Part shown: positions 58,601 through 64,000 of the stretch, piece after piece
Position numbering within the stretch: position 1 is the stretch's first letter
How the letters are laid out: the number at the start of each line of letters is the position of its first letter
Source of the DNA: Methylotenera sp. L2L1
Lineage (GTDB): Bacteria; Pseudomonadota; Gammaproteobacteria; Burkholderiales; Methylophilaceae
Assembly (NCBI RefSeq): GCF_000744605.1
Contig: NZ_JQMG01000001.1
Location: 1,860,001-1,924,000 of the forward strand
Direction of reading: 5' to 3'
DNA: 64,000 nt
The notes under the pieces: generated by a model
Databases searched by the model: none
What the model was told of the DNA's origin: nothing
What the model saw: the letters and a program-made list of their open reading frames with translations, nothing else
Made by a program: the position numbers and the translations under genes

Positions 58601-58776
58601 TCGGCAGACAAACCTGGGGATTCTGTTTGAATCACAATTTGTGTTGGTGCAAACTCAGGAAATACATCAAGATTGCTACGCGTAAGGCTAAACATACCAT
58701 AGACGATAATGAGCGTGGCTAAACCAATAATCACCCCACTAAAGCGGATTGAAAAGCGAACTAAGGCTTGCATCAT
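55645..58776 (-). CDS. RND efflux transporter, heavy-metal (CusA/CzcA) type
   Basis: 1,043 residues, inner-membrane pump with twelve predicted helices and two large periplasmic loops. The proton-relay segment reads GEVVDDAIIDTEN, and the N-terminal loop motif GTVGIESMRSQSIPGLSIV fits the CzcA/CusA group. The CusA-like metal methionines cannot be confirmed by eye, so metal specificity is open. Third gene of the operon TolC-adaptor-pump, separated from the adaptor by about 150 bases, and convergent with the DCoH-like gene (two-base gap). Confidence 0.88.
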   Translation of the reverse strand: MMQALVRFSIRFSGVIIGLATLIIVYGMFSLTRSNLDVFPEFAPTQIVIQTESPGLSAELVENLVTQPIETSVAGTVGIESMRSQSIPGLSIVTIIFDEETDIYRNRQVIAERISTLTNKLPQGITPNITPLTSSASTVLGFGLTSKTRTLTEVRTMVDWTIVPHLLAIPGVADVNVFGGKVRQLQVQVDPEKMIRYGISLLQVEEAVRKATGVRGSGYIENKNQRIIINTEGQSTTPQKLALVTLLHKNGQTIRLGDIGKVVDGAAPSISAAAINEETGVYLSVQGQLGANTHGVTRDIERALKELEPNLIAEQITLHNGLFRPANFIEVAVDGVRTDILIGSVLVITILFLFLFNVRTAFISATAIPLSLLTAIVVMSYFNIGLNIMVLGGLAIALGEVVDDAIIDTENIFRRLRENRLLDQPLATYQVVFNASMEVRNSVVYATFIVALVFLPLLTLGGVAGKLFAPLGVAYIAAIMASLFVALTLTPALCYMMLGSATLDDKDPPLIHAIKKVYVKALVKIDRHYKVIIVSSFVLIAIGLGTLPLFKSQFIPALHEGHYIMHMTAVPGTSEQESLRIGKKVSAIIRKIDGVKSVTQWVGRAPNGADTFGTHYSEFEIEIGAISGQEQRRILTEIREELSGEEADRDGDGIAETGFVGVNFAINTFLTERIEETISGYAASTVVNVYGQNLDTLDSDANNIAKILNDIEGAQDVAVQSPPGTPQLVVRLRPEKMAQLGLYPTDVLDNIRAAYEGVPITQVYEGNRVIGVSVVLDLEARDDVQEAGNLPLFNAEGKLFRLRDVADIVQENGRSKILHAGAKRIQTVTANVVGRDIDTFTKELKTRLNSELTLSQGTYLEFTGAAEANSKSREKLILQSALAGVSVFLMLYIAFGRLRNLLLTFVNLPFALIGGVLAVMFTGGWISLGSLVGFVTLFGITLRNSIMMVSHFQHLVDKENCVWGLETCIRGASERLPSILMTALVTALGLLPLAVGSGQPGREIEGPMATIIVGGLVTSTILNLLILPTIMLHFGKFERSKQV

Positions 58777-58925
58777 AATGAGAAAGTCTCACGTGTTGTT
58801 GGGGTGCAATATAAATGATGATGGCTCTGAGCTGAGCATATTGTTCGCATTGCTAATCCCTTGTTTTCAGCGTCATTGTTAATTGGCTGCATTGTTTTTA
58901 TTAGAACTAAGGCTAAAACTTCAAT

Positions 58926-59990
58926 TTAATCATCGTTTTCGTTCATGATTTGTGATTTGAACTCTTCTGATAGCAGTAACTGAGCGCCGCTGATGACAAC
59001 CTCGTCATTGGCTTTTAGATGGCCTTGATAGAACCAGCCATCCTCTACTTCTATGTCGGTATGGATTGGTTTGCGGCTAAACTGATCAGCACCAGTTTTT
59101 TGATAAACCCAAGGCTTGCCAGCGTACCAAATGATGGCATTGTTAGGCACAATCACACCGTTACTTTTTTTACTAGATGTGGCTGTCGTCGCATTAATTT
59201 GCATGCCCGCGCGTAACTCACTAGTTACTGCGTGGTAAAAATAAGTTTTCCCTTGAATGGTCGTGTTGGTGATGGGTGCAGGTGAAATATAGTCTGCACG
59301 CATTGTGTGCGATGGTGCAGCTGTAGGCGCAATCATAATACTGCTATTTGATTTTGGTTCAGCAGCATCAAAAGGTAGCGTTGTTTGAATCAATACTTTT
59401 TTGTTTGAAATCAACGCCTGCAATAAGTCACTGGTTTTGGGGTTGATTGCGTGTTGCGCTAGTGTATCTCCCCACTGTTGGCGTATGCTGTCGGCAATAT
59501 TTTTGGCATTAGATTCTGCTGCTGCGATTTTTGTTTCGTCAGACCTGGTGTTAGCTGCCGCTGCTGCAACCACTTTGTCCGATACATTCTTATTGTCTTG
59601 ATTCAACGTTTTAAAGCGCTCTAGTTCACTTTTGTTGTGGTTGAACGTAGCCCTTAAAACATCAATTTCTGATTTTACTGCTAGATAACGATTACGCAAT
59701 TCAATCAGGCTATCAATACTCACAACGTTACCATAAGTGCTGATGCTTGCTTGATGAGAACTAGCCTTGAGCGGTGACGTCAAAATATCACTTTGTTTTT
59801 GTGCGGCAGGGCTAATGCTGATGATGGTCGCACCATCTTTATCCGCGACACGGTTAATTGTTTCAATTTCTTCTTCAGATTGTTCTGACATAGCTTCAAA
59901 TTCATCTTTGCCATAAAAGACCAATAGCCAAAACAACATGACGATTAAAAAAGCTTGCAAGCCAATAATAATGGCAAGTTTTCGATTCAT
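58926..59990 (-). CDS. Periplasmic adaptor (HlyD/MFP family) of the RND pump
   Basis: 354 residues. One N-terminal membrane anchor (about 4-24), then a long coiled coil (around residues 100-160, with repeated Glu/Lys/Asn), then barrel-type domains (PNNAIIWYAGKPWVY). The usual double lipoyl motifs are weak, so it is a divergent member. Lies between the outer-membrane factor and pump genes. Confidence 0.82.
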   Translation of the reverse strand: MNRKLAIIIGLQAFLIVMLFWLLVFYGKDEFEAMSEQSEEEIETINRVADKDGATIISISPAAQKQSDILTSPLKASSHQASISTYGNVVSIDSLIELRNRYLAVKSEIDVLRATFNHNKSELERFKTLNQDNKNVSDKVVAAAAANTRSDETKIAAAESNAKNIADSIRQQWGDTLAQHAINPKTSDLLQALISNKKVLIQTTLPFDAAEPKSNSSIMIAPTAAPSHTMRADYISPAPITNTTIQGKTYFYHAVTSELRAGMQINATTATSSKKSNGVIVPNNAIIWYAGKPWVYQKTGADQFSRKPIHTDIEVEDGWFYQGHLKANDEVVISGAQLLLSEEFKSQIMNENDD

Positions 59991-60034
59991 TCAGTTTGTC
60001 TCCATCGCACAGCCTAATTTAATACCAGAGCCAA

Positions 60035-61480
60035 TCAATCGGTGCTTACTGCATTAAAAGCGGTTGGTCTAATGCTCTGATTCTTGAGTGGTTGTTGTAA
60101 AGTGTTTTCGAGATTATTAATCGATGTATGCATTTGGAAATTAGCCAGAACTAGATTTTTTTCTGACATCAGCTCTTCCAGCTTCGCTATGGTTAACTCT
60201 AATCTATCGATTTCACCAGAAGTAAAAAGGCTTTGCATGCGTTTGGTATTATCTTGTTGGAGTGCATACAGTCTTTGATTGTCTGTCAGTGACTGCTGTG
60301 TTTGCATCAATTTAGCGCGTGCGGTATGTGCCTCGTTAATGACGCTGCTTTGTAAAGACTCGAACTGGGCAGCCTCTACTTCACGTAATTGCTTAGCCTC
60401 AGCAATTGCAAATTTGTTCTTATTAATGAAAGTCATCAGGCTAGATAAGCCTAATGACCACACTTTACTACCAAATTCATAGGTATAAGATGGGCTAATC
60501 GTAATGTTAGGATATTGTTTTGCAATTTCTAGCTTTAGCCTGCTTTCAGCCTGTGCGTAACGCTCCAGTGCAACTCGCAGATCTAAACGATTCAATAAGG
60601 CTTTTGATTGAACATCTGTTGCTAAACTTTGCTGCGCTGCAGCTATGACGGCATCAGGAGTGGGACTTTCCGCAAAAGCCATTTGCTGCACCTGACTTAA
60701 AGGTAACCCTAAGTTGTTTGCTAGCTTTGCAGTCAGAACACCTTTATTTTGTTGTTGCGCATTTAGCGCTGCGTTGGTTGCTTGGAGTAAAAGTTTTGAA
60801 TAGCTTAATTCAATTTTAGAGGCAAGGCCTAAGTCTTGCCGTTTCTGATATAGGTCAACAATTTCTTGCCGATAGGTTAATTCTTTTGACAACGCACGGA
60901 GCTGGGCTTGGTTAAGTTGCAGCTCATAATAGGTAGCGGCAACTTGCGTGCGTAAGTTCCACGCAGTTTGCGCGATTTCCAGTTTGGCTGATTCAGATAA
61001 GTGCTGTGCATTTTCTATGCGAATATTGCGTTTATTAGCTGTTTCAATCGGAATGTCGATACTTAAGTTATAAGTATATGGGCTGATATCTTCATTCGCG
61101 TTGTCACCTTTGCCATAACTGCCGCTAATATTGGGCAATGGTCTAGCACCTGCACTCGATTGTGAAGCTTCAGCAGCGCGCCATTGCGCACGTGCAACAT
61201 CTAAACTGGGGTGGAAGAAAAGTGAACAATAAGTGAGTTCATCTAAACCCCAATGCGTAATAGGAAAAGTGTTAAGTTGGTAATTGTTATAAGCTAAATA
61301 TTGCTTGAATCGTTCACTGTCAGGGGTTTTATTCTCAAATTTTTGAATAACAGCTTGCTGGTCAATCGGTTTGGCGATGTATTCAAGAAAGCCACACGAA
61401 GATAATGCTAATGGTAAGCATACAAGCCATAGGCTTGTATGTAGAGATTGAAATCTAACTTTGCTATAGATGAATGACAT
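60035..61480 (-). CDS. TolC-family outer-membrane efflux lipoprotein
   Basis: 481 residues. The N-terminal signal ends in a lipobox (LALSSCGF, Cys near residue 29), so it is probably lipid-anchored. Two outer-membrane efflux repeats with long coiled coils follow (AQAQLRAL-type, and AIAEAKQLREVEAAQFESLQ). Forms the exit duct for the RND pump. First large gene of the operon. Confidence 0.88.
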   Translation of the reverse strand: MSFIYSKVRFQSLHTSLWLVCLPLALSSCGFLEYIAKPIDQQAVIQKFENKTPDSERFKQYLAYNNYQLNTFPITHWGLDELTYCSLFFHPSLDVARAQWRAAEASQSSAGARPLPNISGSYGKGDNANEDISPYTYNLSIDIPIETANKRNIRIENAQHLSESAKLEIAQTAWNLRTQVAATYYELQLNQAQLRALSKELTYRQEIVDLYQKRQDLGLASKIELSYSKLLLQATNAALNAQQQNKGVLTAKLANNLGLPLSQVQQMAFAESPTPDAVIAAAQQSLATDVQSKALLNRLDLRVALERYAQAESRLKLEIAKQYPNITISPSYTYEFGSKVWSLGLSSLMTFINKNKFAIAEAKQLREVEAAQFESLQSSVINEAHTARAKLMQTQQSLTDNQRLYALQQDNTKRMQSLFTSGEIDRLELTIAKLEELMSEKNLVLANFQMHTSINNLENTLQQPLKNQSIRPTAFNAVSTD

Positions 61481-61509
61481 GCGCTAATTGAGTTAGTGAG
61501 GCTTTTAAA

Positions 61510-61758
61510 CTAACTTACAATTTCAGCGTGTACGGCATCCAATGCATCTTGTAGCGTTTCTTCACTTAAACTATTAATGGATGTCGCGAGAATATCAGCC
61601 GCTTCAACCGTAGAAATAGGCAAGTTATGGCTATCCATTTCAGCAATAAGCCCAGCAGCAACGCCAGCAATCTTTAATAAAGCTTGTCGCTCGCGCATTA
61701 AGAGCTCAAGCTCTGTGCGTAGCATATTGATTTCGTTTTGATTGATTGTATTTGGCAT
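61510..61758 (-). CDS. Small helical protein upstream of the efflux operon
   Basis: 82 residues, ATG start, no signal peptide. The first part is a likely coiled coil (MLRTELELLMRERQALLKIAG); the rest is Ala/Ser/Leu-rich helix. Family not recognised. It starts the same-strand run and stops 29 bases before the TolC-type gene, so it is probably in that operon. Confidence 0.6.
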   Translation of the reverse strand: MPNTINQNEINMLRTELELLMRERQALLKIAGVAAGLIAEMDSHNLPISTVEAADILATSINSLSEETLQDALDAVHAEIVS

Positions 61759-61965
61759 ATTGATTAACTTTTATTGATAGAATGAGTATAGTGCTAAGCA
61801 CATTTTCGCACAATCATTGACTGCTCTGCTAGTTATTCAACATTAAAAATGATAGTCGAAAAATAAAACATCATATTTTTGTGATTATCTCTTTTCGGAA
61901 TGAGATAAGTTCGCTACAATAGCGACCTTGTTTGAACGGCAGTATTTTTAAGTCGTAAACTACCT

Positions 61966-62050
61966 GCGAGAGTGGCGGAATTGGTAGACGCACTGGATTT
62001 AGGTTCCAGCGCCGTAAGGCGTGAGAGTTCGAGTCTCTCCTTTCGCACCA
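61966..62050 (+). tRNA. tRNA-Leu (anticodon UAG)
   Basis: 85 bases including an encoded CCA. The acceptor GCGAGAG pairs with CTTTCGC (one G-U), the anticodon stem-loop is CTGGA-TTTAGGT-TCCAG with anticodon UAG, there is a long variable arm (CGCCGTAAGGCG), and the T-arm is GAGAG-TTCGAGT-CTCTC. A TACAAT -10 box lies near 61915. Its 3' 20 bases are duplicated at 63510-63529. Confidence 0.95.
62031..62050 (+). repeat. Left attachment repeat (att) within tRNA-Leu 3' end
   Basis: The T-loop-to-CCA 20 bases are identical to 63510-63529. Tyrosine recombinases commonly use this part of a tRNA gene as crossover core. Confidence 0.8.
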
Positions 62051-62052
62051 TC

Positions 62053-62102
62053 AAAAAAAATTCCCTAATAAATCAATTGCTTAATAGATTTATTAGGGAA
62101 TT
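62053..62102 (-). terminator. Terminator of the P63C gene
   Basis: A perfect 16-bp stem (arms 62059-62074 and 62087-62102, AATTCCCTAATAAATC and its complement) with a 12-base loop, followed on the minus strand by a run of six Ts. Confidence 0.85.
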
Positions 62103-62216
62103 CATATTTAATAAAAAATAATTAACTAATTGATTTAATTGAAATTATTTTCTTACCTTTTGTCTTTTTCTTACTCTATTCTAACTGTAAATCCTACTAC
62201 TTTCTAACTATTGTCC

Positions 62217-63242
62217 TTATTTATTAGTTGGGTCGTAGTTTGGGAAAAGTGGAATAGTTGCTCCTTTTTTTGGCAAAATATCGTCCATCATGCTAATAAA
62301 GTGATTCCATTTGTTCCCAGTCTTGTTCAAGCACGCTCTTTGTAATGCAAGTATAGTAAACATTTGAGCTGAAAATAATTTATCACCAACTTCATCATTT
62401 AACCATTGATGGTGCTTATGGGTTCTATAGCCTTTTTCATTTTTTGGATTTCTTGCGTTTAGCTCTTCTTTAAGCCCGGGAATTAAACGTTCCCAAACTA
62501 AATCGTTTGTATATGTACCTACAACGCTGTAACGATTTTTAGTCATTCCAGGCCACTCCCAATCTTTGAGCTTGTATATATTTTCGTAAAACTCATCAGG
62601 GAATCTTTTGAACCATACGGCTAAGTCTTTTTTGAGAACTTGATCAAAATAATTTCTAAGTCCATCAGCTGGTCTTAAGTTTTGATACCCAGTAGCTTCA
62701 TCAATTAAAGCAACAATACCGGTTTTTGCCAGACCACGCATTATTAGTTCACATTGTGCAGCGATTATGCTCTGTCTAGCAGTTTTAAGTAGTCCGGCAC
62801 TTCTTGCTTCAAGCATACCTTCACAAATATCAACAAGCATCTCTGCGTTAAATCCAGAAATTAACTTACCTTTGAATCTACGTTTTTTTGGACTGAAGTG
62901 GTCCGGTGATTTATCTTTGTAAATCATCGGGTTAAGTTTTGAGTTGTTTAAAAGCCTAGTTAATCTTGACCCGGGCTTCTGAGACTTTGGCGTTTCTTCA
63001 TCAACAATTTTTAGAATATCTTGCATGCCACGACCGGCTATTAAACGTTCTCCATCGTCAGTTACATAGCAATCAACCTCAACTCCGCCGAGAGTGAGTT
63101 TTGCTCCTAATAGAACGCTAGGAATGTTTTTATCCCACCTAGCATCAGCTCCCTTTTTAGCAATTTCACTTTTTTCTATATCAGAAAGCGATTCAGCCCT
63201 CGCTTTTCCACCTTTTGACTTAGAAGAGTTGTTATCAGTCAT
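62217..63242 (-). CDS. P63C-domain protein of a mobile element
   Basis: 341 residues. The N-terminal ~40 residues are Lys/Ala-rich with the common phage-protein repeat GGKARAESLS...IAKKGADARW. The C-terminal half has the P63C domain (RFPDEFYENIYKLKDWEWPG, then VVGTYTNDLVWERLIPG and HHQWLNDEVG). The domain is found in phages and islands; its biochemical role is unknown to me. A CTAAAAAAGGAG ribosome binding site precedes the ATG. Only gene of the element. It is AT-rich compared with the neighbouring genes. Confidence 0.85.
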   Translation of the reverse strand: MTDNNSSKSKGGKARAESLSDIEKSEIAKKGADARWDKNIPSVLLGAKLTLGGVEVDCYVTDDGERLIAGRGMQDILKIVDEETPKSQKPGSRLTRLLNNSKLNPMIYKDKSPDHFSPKKRRFKGKLISGFNAEMLVDICEGMLEARSAGLLKTARQSIIAAQCELIMRGLAKTGIVALIDEATGYQNLRPADGLRNYFDQVLKKDLAVWFKRFPDEFYENIYKLKDWEWPGMTKNRYSVVGTYTNDLVWERLIPGLKEELNARNPKNEKGYRTHKHHQWLNDEVGDKLFSAQMFTILALQRACLNKTGNKWNHFISMMDDILPKKGATIPLFPNYDPTNK

Positions 63243-63318
63243 TGCTTGCTCCTTTTTTAGATATGCTTGCGATTTAATACAATAGCAAGCATTTTTGTAT
63301 TTTTCAATATATGCTTGC
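63243..63318. promoter_or_regulatory. Repeated heptamers upstream of the P63C gene
   Basis: Four copies of TGCTTGC or its complement lie at 63243-63249, 63264-63270, 63285-63291 (inverted) and 63312-63318. The last two belong to a perfect 12-bp inverted repeat, AATAGCAAGCAT (63281-63292) and ATGCTTGCTATT (63311-63322). They look like regulator-binding sites for autocontrol, or iteron-like replication sites. Confidence 0.55.
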
Positions 63319-63509
63319 TATTATTTATCTTAAAAATTTTAATTTAACCTAAACCACAAAGTCAGCCACAAAGTTTAATTGCATTAATAGTTTCAACAAT
63401 CATTCACTTAATTCTATATTTTTGATTTTTGATAACCATTTTTATGGGATGTATTTTTTACTATTTTTCTTACCATTACGCTTGTTAGCCGCGTCAATGC
63501 TTGATGGTT

Positions 63510-63529
63510 GAGTCTCTCCTTTCGCACCA
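63510..63529 (+). repeat. Right attachment repeat (att), displaced tRNA-Leu 3' end
   Basis: Same 20 bases as 62031-62050. Just before it the sequence reads GGTT rather than GTTC, so identity ends there. Only the tRNA tail is present, not a full gene. Confidence 0.8.
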
Positions 63530-63572
63530 AAAAGCATTAAAATCAATATTGTTGATTTTAATGCTTTTTTTT
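63530..63572 (+). terminator. Strong terminator, probably the original one of tRNA-Leu
   Basis: A perfect 17-bp stem (AAAAGCATTAAAATCAA with its complement, 63530-63546 and 63552-63568), a TATTG loop, then a T-run to 63572. It begins on the base after the right repeat. Confidence 0.88.
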
Positions 63573-63842
63573 GCTATTTTGACTCTTAGTTTAAGTGGTG
63601 TAGGTTTATTAGCGCTTATGAAGTGCGACCTATATGAAGCCTTACTTAGAGGGGCGGGTAACTTCCTAGCTTATCGATACTAATCGTTTAGTGTGCACAG
63701 CTTATGTTCACAATATCAAGATGAGTGGAAGAGTGTGGTCACATAAGTGTTGAAAAGGCTTAGTCACACATTGCGCTGCAAATTAGCATCGCGCACCGCA
63801 ATCAGTGCGCTATTTAGGATGGTTTTGGTTCTTAGAATGAGT
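63573..63842. other. Intergenic stretch with a 23S rRNA 3'-end-like segment
   Basis: No gene is visible in about 270 bases. Around 63669-63687 AGCTTATCGATACTAATCG closely resembles the end of betaproteobacterial 23S rRNA genes (recalled as AGCTTACCGATACTAATTG). The flanks do not continue as rRNA, so it may be a decayed fragment. A hairpin GCGCAC-CGCAATCA-GTGCGC (63791-63810) lies downstream of the minus-strand kinase gene. Confidence 0.4.
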
Positions 63843-64000
63843 TTAAGTGACTGAATATGGTAGTGATATTTCAACACAAAATCCTTGAGGGATAGTATTT
63901 TTTGCTAGCGCGTGCCCACCATGTGCTTCGATAACCTGTTTTGTAATGGCTAGCCCAACCCCGTGACCAACTGTCTGGCTACCAGAGTTCCCCCTGATAA
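63843..64000 (-). CDS. Sensor histidine kinase, C-terminal fragment at window edge
   Basis: 52 codons open to the right edge on the minus strand, stop TAA at 63843-63845. The reading GHGVGLAITKQVIEAHGG is the G2 box of a HATPase domain, so this is the end of a histidine kinase whose N-terminal part lies beyond the window. Confidence 0.8.
   Translation of the reverse strand, partial: IRGNSGSQTVGHGVGLAITKQVIEAHGGHALAKNTIPQGFCVEISLPYSVT

Larger units (their letters stand above)
62031..63529. mobile_element. Small tRNA-Leu-integrated element without an integrase
   Basis: A 20-base direct repeat (GAGTCTCTCCTTTCGCACCA) is found at 62031-62050, the end of tRNA-Leu, and again at 63510-63529. The 1,479-base unit carries one P63C-domain gene. 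The typical tRNA terminator lies after the second repeat, not after the intact tRNA, which shows the insertion split the tRNA from its terminator. No recombinase frame exists inside, so it is either a remnant of a larger island or a non-autonomous satellite. Confidence 0.8.

Noticed and set aside
61885-61908. TTATCTC...GAGATAA inverted repeat before tRNA-Leu.
   Set aside because: It overlaps the likely promoter, but the 7-bp arms are AT-rich and too short to call an operator.
63501-63683. 60-codon plus-strand frame across the right att repeat.
   Set aside because: It runs through the tRNA tail and the terminator hairpin, so it is not a plausible gene.
1-64000. Search for CRISPR arrays, transposase genes, or other rRNA/tRNA genes.
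   Set aside because: No regularly spaced repeats, no transposase frames and no further tRNA or full rRNA genes were seen by eye.

Overview
This window looks like chromosome from a methylotrophic betaproteobacterium of the Methylophilaceae, most likely close to Methylotenera. The evidence is a set of genes for tetrahydromethanopterin (H4MPT) and methanofuran-type C1 carriers sitting beside the ribulose-monophosphate (RuMP) formaldehyde-assimilation genes hps and phi plus transaldolase. The housekeeping genes are betaproteobacterial in type and the DNA is moderately AT-rich. The genus is an inference; the methylotrophic lifestyle is well supported.

Layout. 1-1 kb: two unrecognised genes, one cut by the left edge. 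1.2-6 kb: acs (acetyl-CoA synthetase) divergent from glnE, with an inverted repeat between them. 6.1-11.2 kb: a diguanylate cyclase, a two-gene dihydroxyacetone kinase (dhaK, dhaL) and a MoxY/NarX-type two-component pair. 11.3-13.3 kb: a DMT permease with an orphan Rieske oxygenase. 13.6-17.2 kb: argD-argF-argG ending in a strong terminator. 17.2-18.5 kb: a secreted protein with a carbonic-anhydrase fold that has lost two of its three zinc-binding histidines. 18.8-23.5 kb: rnhA-dnaQ and the dTDP-rhamnose genes rfbBACD. 23.5-31 kb: queD, an EAL plus HD-GYP pair, a histone-deacetylase-like amidohydrolase, rsgA, a small cytochrome c and a Ste24-type protease. 31-38 kb: orn, glgA, crcB, a secreted glutathione peroxidase, ppsR-ppsA.

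38.1-55.6 kb is a C1 island: mptG, mtdB, an ATP-grasp gene (OrfY type), mch, a RimK-like ligase (Orf5 type) and a CitG-like gene (Orf7 type); then a response regulator and CHASE2 histidine kinase; then tal, hps and phi; then a HisA-like gene divergent from a five-gene block of MfnD-like, MfnF-like, pabB, MfnE-like and a DCoH-like gene. MtdB and Mch carry out two steps of H4MPT-linked formaldehyde oxidation. mptG and pabB feed H4MPT synthesis. The Mfn-like genes probably make the methanofuran-type cofactor of the formyl hydrolase complex. Hps and Phi compete for the same formaldehyde and Tal recycles the RuMP acceptor. fae, fhcABCD and methanol dehydrogenase are not in the window.

55.6-61.8 kb: a TolC-adaptor-RND efflux operon with a small gene upstream. 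62.0-63.5 kb: a tRNA-Leu(UAG) gene whose last 20 bases are repeated 1,479 bases downstream, enclosing a small element that carries one P63C-domain gene and no integrase. The end of the window holds the displaced tRNA terminator, a short stretch resembling the 23S rRNA 3' end, and the C-terminus of another histidine kinase cut by the right edge.

Most notable: the zinc-ligand-depleted carbonic anhydrase fusion; the integrase-less tRNA-Leu element with repeated operator-like heptamers; the ATP-grasp gene with no ATG/GTG/TTG in the right place; and unassigned cofactor-cluster genes (HisA-like, DCoH-like).
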